The notes beneath the pieces were generated by a model. That model searched no databases. It worked only from the letters and a program-made list of their open reading frames with translations, and was not told the origin of the DNA. Shown here piece by piece: positions 16,253 to 22,898 of a DNA stretch of 32,302 bases (position 1 is the first letter of the stretch; every line of letters begins with the position of its first letter). A program made the position numbers and the translations under genes. The DNA is taken from NCBI GenBank assembly GCA_903899825.1, contig CAIUKU010000358.1:1-32302 (forward strand), written 5' to 3'. Origin of the DNA: an uncultured Bacteroidales bacterium. GTDB taxonomy: Bacteria; Bacteroidota; Bacteroidia; Bacteroidales; JACABE01.

Positions 16253-18106
16253 TTATTTTAATGCTTTATCCAGCATAATTAATGCCCATATAAAATTTCC
16301 ATTATCCATTGTTCCTTTGGCATTTTCATCAATAATCTCGCTTATGGTTTCGGAATTACAGATGGACCTGAGGTTAGTAAGGTCGAACAAAGGAGAGGCT
16401 GTATCCTCTTTAAACCATTCTCTCAAAGGAGTAGTGAATCCTTTTTTACTTGCATGCAATAAGGGAGGCGGGAGTTGTTTCCCTATGGTATGGCGCAATA
16501 TACTTTTGCGTTCCCATCCCTGGAGTTTGACATTTTTATCCACTTTAACCATAAACTCTATGAGCCTGTGATCTAAAAAAGGCGCCCTGGTTTCAATAGA
16601 GTTGGCCATGCTCATACGGTCTACCTTTACCAGGTAATCGTCCGGCAAATTGTGTTTAAAATGAGTATACATTAATTTGTAGAAATCGTCCTGATAAGGT
16701 ATTTTGTTCAGCATATCCGTGTAGAAATCTTCAATACTTATGCTGTCTTTGATAGCAGCTGTCAGTTTTTTTATGACGGGTATGGGTATAAATGCTGCTT
16801 TGTTGTACAAGCGTTGTACAAGCGGATAGCCTGCCGTTTCAAATACACTTTCTACCTGGTTGAGTTTGTAGCGTATGCTGTTGCTGGAAATTCCCGATAA
16901 CAAACGCACTCCCTTTGGTAGAGTTTTTTGTATCAGCAACGGTAATTGAGCGTATAGATGGCTGAACTTGATTCCTGCATAAGAGGGGTAGCCCGATAAA
17001 ACTTCATCCCCTCCGTCGCCGCACAATACCATTTTAACTTTTTGTGCTGCAAATTTCGATACCTGATGTACCGGAATGGCCGAACTGTCTCCAAAGGGTT
17101 CGTCAAAATGAAAGTCAGATCTCAGTATGGCTTCCATAATTTTAGAGGGACTGACCGTTCCTTCGTGATGATTCGTTTTAAATTTACTAGCAACTAGTCT
17201 GGCAAGATTTGATTCGTCGAATTTTTTCTGATGGAAGCCAATCGTGAAGGTTTCAACCGTGTGGGGTGAAATTTTTGACATCAAAGCCACTATACTTGAA
17301 GAATCCAGACCTCCACTCAAAAAAGCGCCAAAAGCTACATCGCTCCGCATTCTGATTTTTACAGCATCTTCAAACAAATAGGCAAACTCTTCATAAATGG
17401 AGGGTTTGTTGCTCAGCATATTCTTTTCGTCGATGGCAGGGAGGTCCCAGTATTTATGTTCTTTGATACCACTGGCATTGGCAATGATATAATGCGCGGG
17501 TCTGAGTTTGAAAATATTTTTATAAAAGCTATCCGGACCCGGTATATTGGTAAGCACCAGGTAAATTTCAATTAATTCGGGACGTATTTCACGGGGTACT
17601 CCATAGGCAAACAGCGATTTTATTTCTGATGAAAAAATCAGGTTGTTGTCGAAAAGGGTATAATTCAGGGGTTTTTCTCCGATTCTGTCTCTTGACAATA
17701 AAAGTTGTTGTTTTTTTTCGTCCCAGAGCGCAAAAGCCCACATTCCGTTGAAGCGTTGCTGGCAGTCAAGTCCCCATTCTTCATAAGCCCTGATAATTAC
17801 TTCCGTATCAGAAGTCGTTCTGAAATGATGCCCCAGTTTTTTGAGTTCCTCTTTTAGCTCTATATAATTGTAAATTTCGCCATTCAATACGATTACTATG
17901 CTTTTGTCATCATTAAACATGGGTTGGTCTCCGGTAGCCAGATCAATAATTGAAAGCCTCCGGTGACCCAGTCCGATGTTTTGATTCAGGTAAAATCCTT
18001 CACCATCCGGACCCCTGTGCCGGATGATATCGGTCATTTTACGCAGTTTTTCGCTATCAACGATACTGTCTTTGCTAAAATTAAAAATGCCTGTTATACC
18101 ACACAT
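16253..18106 (-). CDS. asnB: Glutamine-dependent asparagine synthase-like amidotransferase
   Basis: This 617-residue two-domain enzyme has an N-terminal class II glutamine amidotransferase domain (catalytic Cys2 in MCGITGIF; RHRGPDGEG; LNGEIYNY) and a C-terminal synthetase domain with the ATP-pyrophosphatase loop SGGLDSS at residues 264-270, CGDGGDEVLSGY and DHRLIEFM. The full length and all motifs fit AsnB. Such genes inside polysaccharide clusters are thought to amidate a carboxyl group on a sugar (for example a uronic acid) rather than serve general asparagine synthesis; that is inferred from location. A uronic acid dehydrogenase is not visible here, so the acceptor is open. It sits between two GT4 genes in a minus-strand run. 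Confidence 0.93.
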   Translation of the reverse strand: MCGITGIFNFSKDSIVDSEKLRKMTDIIRHRGPDGEGFYLNQNIGLGHRRLSIIDLATGDQPMFNDDKSIVIVLNGEIYNYIELKEELKKLGHHFRTTSDTEVIIRAYEEWGLDCQQRFNGMWAFALWDEKKQQLLLSRDRIGEKPLNYTLFDNNLIFSSEIKSLFAYGVPREIRPELIEIYLVLTNIPGPDSFYKNIFKLRPAHYIIANASGIKEHKYWDLPAIDEKNMLSNKPSIYEEFAYLFEDAVKIRMRSDVAFGAFLSGGLDSSSIVALMSKISPHTVETFTIGFHQKKFDESNLARLVASKFKTNHHEGTVSPSKIMEAILRSDFHFDEPFGDSSAIPVHQVSKFAAQKVKMVLCGDGGDEVLSGYPSYAGIKFSHLYAQLPLLIQKTLPKGVRLLSGISSNSIRYKLNQVESVFETAGYPLVQRLYNKAAFIPIPVIKKLTAAIKDSISIEDFYTDMLNKIPYQDDFYKLMYTHFKHNLPDDYLVKVDRMSMANSIETRAPFLDHRLIEFMVKVDKNVKLQGWERKSILRHTIGKQLPPPLLHASKKGFTTPLREWFKEDTASPLFDLTNLRSICNSETISEIIDENAKGTMDNGNFIWALIMLDKALK

Positions 18107-18132
18107 AATTTATTAATTTAAATTTTGCAGGA

Positions 18133-19347
18133 TTATTTAATTATAAATTCAGCCAGTTTATTGCCAATATTTTTATAATTCAAATGCAAATCCATCCAAT
18201 GAAAAGCATTAACAACAAGTTTTTCAGAAAGTTCAGGATTCATGATTAGTTTTTCGAAGCCGTTAACGATACTTTCAATATCTTCAGGTGTAACAATGAT
18301 CAGGTGTTCTTCGTTTTTAAAATGATAGGGAATATCGCCAACCCCGGTAATTACAACCGGTTTTTTGCATGCAAAATATTCACCCAGTTTTGTGGGAAAA
18401 CCGGCTTCGGCAAAAATCCCGTTCGGACGAGTCAATGTCAATATCTGACAGGCATTTAACAATTCAGGTATCTTACTGAAAGCTTGCAGTCCTGTAAATG
18501 TAATACTTTCAGCTACTCCAAGTTTATTGGCTTCCTCTTTCAGTTGAGGGATGAGGGAATTTCCGTTGATAACGTCTCCTATGATGAGTAAATGGGTAGC
18601 TGGATGTTTTTTATGTAAAACTGAAAATGCCTGGATTAAATCCATCACCCCGTCTTTTCGGGTAGGTGAACCGGTATAACCAATGGTAATTTTGCCACTG
18701 ATAAATGGCTTGCTTTCAGTTGTGCTGAAATTAAGCGGATCCATTATATTTGGCAATATAAAAACTGGTTTATTTACTTTGAGTGTTACTTCCAGGTATT
18801 TTTTTAAATAAGTCGATAGTACAATGTATCCATCGGCATACCTTAGCAGATATTTCATCCCGAAATAAAAATTATACCATTTTAACAAGCTCAGTGAAAA
18901 ATACTTACATTTTGGTTTTTCGTAAAACTCAGGAATGATGATAATGATTTTAATTCTGAATATTAGTTTAATAAAAAGCATAATAAGGGTAATGCTTACA
19001 CTGGTATTGTATACAATTATTTTATCAATCTTTTTCTTAAAGTTTGCTTTGAATACATAGAAAAAAGGTAAAATAAGTCCTAAAATTATATCTAAAAATT
19101 TTCCAATATAATTTCGGGGATGTTTTTTAAAAAATAAATGTTTGTAGGGAATATTTTCGGTAAAACCTTTCCTTTTGCCTGATACTTCAACATTGCAGCC
19201 ATAATTGTTTCCGGTGGGTAATATTACTTCAACATCCAGGTTTTGCTGAGCAAGTGCCATTGCAAAATAGCGGATAAAATTAGCAGGTGCACCGCCAAAG
19301 GGGAAGTTATCGTAAGTAAAAATGACTATTTTTTTATTCCGTTCCAT
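18133..19347 (-). CDS. Family 4 glycosyltransferase in WbuB position
   Basis: This 404-residue GT-B glycosyltransferase opens with KIVIFTYDNFPFGGAPANFIRYFA. The donor domain includes GKITIGYTGSPTRKDGVMDLI, LLIIGDVINGNSLI and the nucleotide-binding GIFAEAGFPTKLGEYFACKKPVVIT. A hydrophobic patch near residues 85-145 suggests peripheral membrane association. Gene order capE-capF-capG followed by a GT4 matches the fnlA-fnlB-fnlC-wbuB order known from E. coli-type O-antigen loci, so transfer of L-FucNAc is a reasonable prediction. It overlaps the capG end by 22 bp. It is similar in layout (FPTKLGEY) to the GT at 24352-25566, so these are probably distant paralogues. Confidence 0.88.
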   Translation of the reverse strand: MERNKKIVIFTYDNFPFGGAPANFIRYFAMALAQQNLDVEVILPTGNNYGCNVEVSGKRKGFTENIPYKHLFFKKHPRNYIGKFLDIILGLILPFFYVFKANFKKKIDKIIVYNTSVSITLIMLFIKLIFRIKIIIIIPEFYEKPKCKYFSLSLLKWYNFYFGMKYLLRYADGYIVLSTYLKKYLEVTLKVNKPVFILPNIMDPLNFSTTESKPFISGKITIGYTGSPTRKDGVMDLIQAFSVLHKKHPATHLLIIGDVINGNSLIPQLKEEANKLGVAESITFTGLQAFSKIPELLNACQILTLTRPNGIFAEAGFPTKLGEYFACKKPVVITGVGDIPYHFKNEEHLIIVTPEDIESIVNGFEKLIMNPELSEKLVVNAFHWMDLHLNYKNIGNKLAEFIIK

Positions 19348-20513
19348 AGATTACTTAGTTTTGCATTCCCGCTTATTAATTTTAATACACGCCAGGAAGT
19401 ATTGCCGATGGTATAGTCTGCTGCAATATGCTGATAGGTAGGGGAGGCCTTGAATTCGTCGATAAGTAACTGAATGCTGCTTAAAACCACGTCTTTATCA
19501 AATCCGGTAAGAATGATCGTAGCTGCATCCTGGGCTTCAGGCCTTTCCATGGATTCTCTCAATGAAATTGCCGGGAAGTTTAAGATAGATGATTCTTCGC
19601 TGATGGTACCTGAATCAGAAATCACACACTTTGCTTTTTGTTGTAAATGCACATAGTCTAAAAAACCAAAAGGTTTCATGAAACGGATGAGAGGATGGAT
19701 AGTGAAGTCAGACAGTTTATCTGCAGTTTTTGTATTTTCCTTCAGTTGATGCAATTCATTGAGCGTTTCTATGCGTTTACGGGTTCGTGGATGGGTAGAA
19801 ACAATCACAGGCAATTGATAAGTTTCAGCTAAAGCATTGAGAATATGAAGAATTTTTTGAAGATTTTCCTGATTGTCAACATTTTCTTCACGGTGAGTTG
19901 AAACCAGGAAATACTGATTTGCTTCAATTTCCAGGGTTTTGAGTGCACTGGAAGCATCAATTTTGGATTTGTAATAATCCAGCACTTCTTTCATGGGGCT
20001 TCCTGTCAGGTATATCCTTCGATGCGGCAGTCCTTCCGAAATAAGATGTCTGCGGGCGTGTTCGGTATATACCAGGTTAAAATCTGAAATATGATCTACT
20101 ACCCTGCGGTTTACTTCTTCGGGAACATTGAAATCATAACTGCGGTTTCCGGCTTCCATGTGGAAAACGGGAATATGCATTCGTTTTGCCATATAGGCAG
20201 ACAAACAAGAATTTGTATCTCCCAGTACCAGTAAAGCATCCGGTTGTTCCAACTTCAAAACTTCTTCTGTTTTACGAAGAATATCCCCAATGGCGCTGCC
20301 CAATGAGGTGGTATCCACATTCAGGAAATGATCGGGTTTGCGCAATTCCAGTTCTTTCCAGAAAATATCATTAAGTTCGTAATCGTAGTTTTGTCCGGTA
20401 TGAACAATTACCTGATGAAGGTATTGATCTAAAAGTGACATGGTTCGTGACAAACGGATGATTTCCGGTCGTGTACCTACCACTGTCATGACTTTAAGTT
20501 TTGATTTTGGCAT
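19326..20513 (-). CDS. capG: UDP-N-acetylglucosamine 2-epimerase-like, CapG/FnlC
   Basis: This 395-residue non-hydrolysing UDP-HexNAc 2-epimerase of the WecB fold has VMTVVGTRPEIIRLSR at the N-terminus, HTGQNYDYELNDIF, the catalytic-region HMEAGNRSYDFNVPEEVNRR, VSTHREENVDN, and the UDP-binding VISDSGTISEES. In the CapE-CapF-CapG pathway this enzyme performs the last step, epimerising C2 to give UDP-N-acetyl-L-fucosamine. The assignment as CapG/FnlC rather than plain WecB comes from its position after capE and capF. Upstream of its ATG lies a heptad repeat tract and the frameshifted S23 gene; its 3' end overlaps the next glycosyltransferase. Confidence 0.92.
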   Translation of the reverse strand: MPKSKLKVMTVVGTRPEIIRLSRTMSLLDQYLHQVIVHTGQNYDYELNDIFWKELELRKPDHFLNVDTTSLGSAIGDILRKTEEVLKLEQPDALLVLGDTNSCLSAYMAKRMHIPVFHMEAGNRSYDFNVPEEVNRRVVDHISDFNLVYTEHARRHLISEGLPHRRIYLTGSPMKEVLDYYKSKIDASSALKTLEIEANQYFLVSTHREENVDNQENLQKILHILNALAETYQLPVIVSTHPRTRKRIETLNELHQLKENTKTADKLSDFTIHPLIRFMKPFGFLDYVHLQQKAKCVISDSGTISEESSILNFPAISLRESMERPEAQDAATIILTGFDKDVVLSSIQLLIDEFKASPTYQHIAADYTIGNTSWRVLKLISGNAKLSNLWNGIKK

Positions 20514-20525
20514 ATAGTGTGAATT

Positions 20526-20602
20526 GTGATGAGTGATGCGTGATGCGTGATGTGTGATGCGTGATCTGTGATGTGTGATCTGTGATGTATGAGCTGTGAA
20601 TT
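20526..20602. repeat. Cassette-3 left heptad tract (GTGATNN x11)
   Basis: Eleven consecutive 7-bp units in unbroken phase: GTGATGA, GTGATGC, GTGATGC, GTGATGT, GTGATGC, GTGATCT and so on to GTGAATT. It fills the gap between the capG start and the stop of the S23 gene; that stop codon overlaps the last unit. The same unit appears inverted at 21134-21294. Confidence 0.95.
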
Positions 20603-20959
20603 ATATTCGGTTTGAAAGTGATTTTTTTAAACCTATCAGCATTTTTCTAATATCTACGAGCATAATTTCAAGCTCATTGAAGCTTACTTCATTTATATAT
20701 TTTAAAATTTTCGAAATTATCAGTTGTGTTTCCAGTTCAGAAATGGAACCCAATGAAATTGAAAGAAAATAACTAAATTCTTTTAGCGTTTTTCTGGCTG
20801 CACCTTCAGCAATATTGGAAGGAACAGAAACGGCTGAACGACGAATCTGACTGATAATACCATAGGTTTCATTTTTCGGGAAATCAGCGGTTCTTTGTAA
20901 ATCAATGTAACAAAATCTATAGCCTTTTTCCAGACATCTAAATCGTGATGAGTTTTCAT
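20601..20959 (-). pseudogene. S23-type four-helix-bundle gene 3, frameshifted
   Basis: Read as one gene it would encode about 119 residues starting MKTHHDLDVWKKAIDFVTLIYK, then shifting frame into ADFPKNETYGIISQIRRSAVSVPSNIAEGAAR and ELETQLIISKILKYI. The joined product aligns end to end with S23 gene 4 (MRTHKDLDVWK..., FPKNEIFGIVAQMRRAAVSIPSNIAEGAAR). The break lies near 20895, where AAAGAACCGCTG lacks one base relative to the frame needed for YKETADFPKNE. The longer open frames that read upstream through the heptad tract are artefacts. A single-base deletion means a pseudogene, a sequencing error, or less likely programmed frameshifting. It sits between capF and capG. Confidence 0.85.
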
Positions 20960-20972
20960 AAGGATGTTTTTT

Positions 20973-21294
20973 GTGAGCTGTGAAGTGTGATGCGTGATGC
21001 GTGAACTGTAATCTGTAATCTGTGAAGTGTGAACTGTAATCTGTGAACTGTAATCTGTAATCTGTAATCTGTGATGTGTGATCTGTAATCTGTGATGTGT
21101 GAACTGTAATCTGTGATCTGTAATCTGTGTCAACATCACTCATCACGCATCACTCATCACGCATCACGCTTCACTCATCACTCATAACGCCTCACTCATA
21201 ACGCATCACGCCTCACGCCTCACTCATCACACCTCATACCTCACACATCACTCATCACACATCACTCATTACACCTCACTCATCTCGCATTAAC
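20973..21294. repeat. Cassette-3 right heptad tract with polarity switch
   Basis: Twenty-two 7-bp units of GTGANNN/GTAATCT type (20973-21126), one transition unit GTGTCAA, then twenty-three units of CATCACN/CCTCACN type (21134-21294). Phase is kept at exactly 7 bp across the tract with substitutions only. The second half is the reverse complement in style of the first half and of 20526-20602, so it can fold on itself or pair across the S23 gene. It occupies the 347-bp gap upstream of the frameshifted S23 gene, ending 12 bp from the capF stop; GTGATGAGT-type sequence continues into that stop. Confidence 0.95.
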
Positions 21295-21306
21295 TAAAAC
21301 TACTCA

Positions 21307-22440
21307 TCACACCGTTTCGAAATATGTATCGGGGTCATTGGTATCAAAATGTTCGTTGATCCAGAAAAGGGTATAAAGTTCTTCTTCTCCAGCATTTTTA
21401 ATATTATGTGTATACCATACCGGCATGTCTACAAAGGAAGGATTTTCTCCATCCAGCTCGAAAGATAAGATTTCTTCGCTGCCAATTCTTCTCAATTCAA
21501 TCAATGCTTTTCCTTTGATAACTGCAAATCGTTCGGCCTTGCGGGTATGGAAATGGTTTCCGCGTGTAATTCCTGCAACAGTTGTCGAAAATGAAACCTG
21601 TCCTCCACTGTTTAATTTTACAATTTCAACAAAACTACCTCTGTTATCTGTATTTTTTTTCAATAGGAAAGGGAAAAATTTACGATGGTCGATGTAGCAA
21701 AGGAAGGTGATAAATAAATTTCTGTCAAAAGAACTGATTAATGAAGGGATTTCTCCTTTTTCAAAATAATTGGTTTTGAAGGTTGAAAGTTTTGAAAGCA
21801 ATTCAGATACCTTAATCGTTGAAGTGTGGGGTATCGTAATTGGTGATTGGTAATCAGTAATTGGTGATTGGTGATCAGTAATTTGCATGAGAATAATTTC
21901 TACCAATTCACCGACGTATATCAGTTTCATTTCACCATCTACGTCAATACGAGGGGTTTCGTTATGGGTAAGCTGATGACAGAATGTGGCTACTACTGAA
22001 TTATAGTAGGGATTCCCGAAAGGGCCGAATACATTGGGAATTACTAAACCTGTGAATCTTGCATGGTTTCTTGCAGCCCATTCTTCCAGCAAAGCCCTGC
22101 CTTCTTTTTTTGATTTTCCATATAAATTATCTCTTTCTTCCTGAGTGGATGAAGAAAATAAAATATGAGGCTTAGCCGCTGTTGTTTCGCAGGCAGCTAT
22201 CAGCTGTTTTACCAGACCAATGTTGGTATTGTATATTACTTCTGCATCGTTGTGACGGTTCATGGCTGCAAGGTGTACAATAACATCGCACTCCTTAACA
22301 AATTCGTTTAAAGTGTTTGTATTCTGGAAAAATTCATCTTTAAATGGGATACGAATAAATTTTTCGGGATAGAGCCCCAGGGTATTAAAAAGATGGGTTC
22401 CAACAAATCCGGCTTGTCCTGTTATTCCGATTTTTAGCAT
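21307..22440 (-). CDS. capF: Bifunctional reductase CapF/FnlB
   Basis: This 377-residue two-domain enzyme is the second step of UDP-L-FucNAc synthesis. The N-terminal SDR domain (residues 1-~250; GITGQAGFVGTHLF, VHLAAMNRH, SSSTQEERDNLYGKSKKEGR with Tyr/Lys) reduces the 4-keto group. The C-terminal cupin domain (from ~270; NRGSFVEIVKLNSGGQVSF, TRGNHFHTRKAERFAVIKG with metal-binding His, and the end WINEHFDTNDPDTYFE) epimerises the hexulose. Within the SDR domain, around residues 187-203, lies a low-complexity peptide ITDHQSPITDYQSPIT encoded by heptad DNA repeats (21835-21883), which looks like an in-frame insertion. Neighbours capE and capG complete the pathway. Confidence 0.94.
   Translation of the reverse strand: MLKIGITGQAGFVGTHLFNTLGLYPEKFIRIPFKDEFFQNTNTLNEFVKECDVIVHLAAMNRHNDAEVIYNTNIGLVKQLIAACETTAAKPHILFSSSTQEERDNLYGKSKKEGRALLEEWAARNHARFTGLVIPNVFGPFGNPYYNSVVATFCHQLTHNETPRIDVDGEMKLIYVGELVEIILMQITDHQSPITDYQSPITIPHTSTIKVSELLSKLSTFKTNYFEKGEIPSLISSFDRNLFITFLCYIDHRKFFPFLLKKNTDNRGSFVEIVKLNSGGQVSFSTTVAGITRGNHFHTRKAERFAVIKGKALIELRRIGSEEILSFELDGENPSFVDMPVWYTHNIKNAGEEELYTLFWINEHFDTNDPDTYFETV
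21835..21883. repeat. Heptad repeat array inside the capF coding sequence
   Basis: Seven 7-bp units in phase: CGTAATT, GGTGATT, GGTAATC, AGTAATT, GGTGATT, GGTGATC, AGTAATT. They are of the same family as the cassette-4 flanks (GGTAATT, AGTGATT). Read on the minus strand they encode a 7-residue protein repeat (ITDHQSP/ITDYQSP). Six units are 42 bp, a multiple of three, so insertion of six units would keep the frame. Confidence 0.93.
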
Positions 22441-22447
22441 AGTTTTT

Positions 22448-22496
22448 GGTAATTGGTAATTGGTAATTAGTAATTAGTGATTGGTTATTTGTGAAT
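22448..22496. repeat. Cassette-4 left heptad tract (GGTAATT)
   Basis: Seven 7-bp units: GGTAATT three times, AGTAATT, AGTGATT, GGTTATT, TGTGAAT. It starts 7 bp upstream of the capF ATG and ends 10 bp from the stop of S23 gene 4. Its reverse complement matches the right flank at 22871-22898, with one whole heptad extra on this side. Confidence 0.93.
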
Positions 22497-22505
22497 AGTT
22501 TTTTT

Positions 22506-22862
22506 TTATTTATTAGTCACTGACTTTATAAGTCCCTGAATCATTTTAGAAATTACATCTAATTTTTCAATTAATTCATCTGATTTATTTCGTTGAATAT
22601 AATCTAAATTTTGGGAAACTATAATTTGAGTATTTAACTCAGCTGCACTTCCTAATGCAATATATAAAAATTGTTTAAATTCATTTTGATGATTTCTTGC
22701 AGCTCCTTCTGCAATGTTAGATGGAATTGATACGGCAGCTCTTCTCATTTGTGCGACAATGCCGAAGATCTCATTTTTAGGGAAAAAAGCTGTTGTTTTG
22801 TAAATTTCCACAACAAACGATACACTTAATTTCCAAACATCTAAATCTTTGTGTGTCCTCAT
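22506..22862 (-). CDS. S23-type four-helix-bundle protein 4
   Basis: This intact 118-residue S23/IVP-family protein reads MRTHKDLDVWKLSVSFVVEIYK, FPKNEIFGIVAQMRRAAVSIPSNIAEGAARN, FLYIALGSAAELNTQIIVSQ and a C-terminal helix ending KSVTNK. This is the most common form of the family as I know it (DLDVWK; SIPSNIAEG). It is the closest relative of the frameshifted gene 3, yet the tracts flanking the two have different unit sequences. It separates capE from capF and is enclosed by inverted GGTAATT-type heptads. Role unknown. Confidence 0.92.
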   Translation of the reverse strand: MRTHKDLDVWKLSVSFVVEIYKTTAFFPKNEIFGIVAQMRRAAVSIPSNIAEGAARNHQNEFKQFLYIALGSAAELNTQIIVSQNLDYIQRNKSDELIEKLDVISKMIQGLIKSVTNK

Positions 22863-22870
22863 CTTTCACT

Positions 22871-22898
22871 AATTACTATTCACCAATCACTAATCACC
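22871..22898. repeat. Cassette-4 right heptad tract
   Basis: Four units on the plus strand, AATTACT, ATTCACC, AATCACT, AATCACC: the reverse complement of GGTGATT, AGTGATT, GGTGAAT, AGTAATT. It overlaps the last codons and TGA stop of capE (stop at 22894-22896) and ends 8 bp before the S23 gene 4 ATG. Confidence 0.92.

Noticed and set aside
20783-21146. N-terminal extension rich in ITDYRLQ/ITDHTSQ on S23 gene 3
   Set aside because: The extension is translated heptad tract; the conserved protein begins at MKTHHDLDVW (20959).
20526-21294. CRISPR array
   Set aside because: Units are 7 bp with no spacers of unique sequence, and no cas genes are present.
7899-22898. Diversity-generating retroelement (S23 fold resembles Avd)
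   Set aside because: No reverse transcriptase and no template/variable repeat pair with adenine-specific changes are visible in the window.
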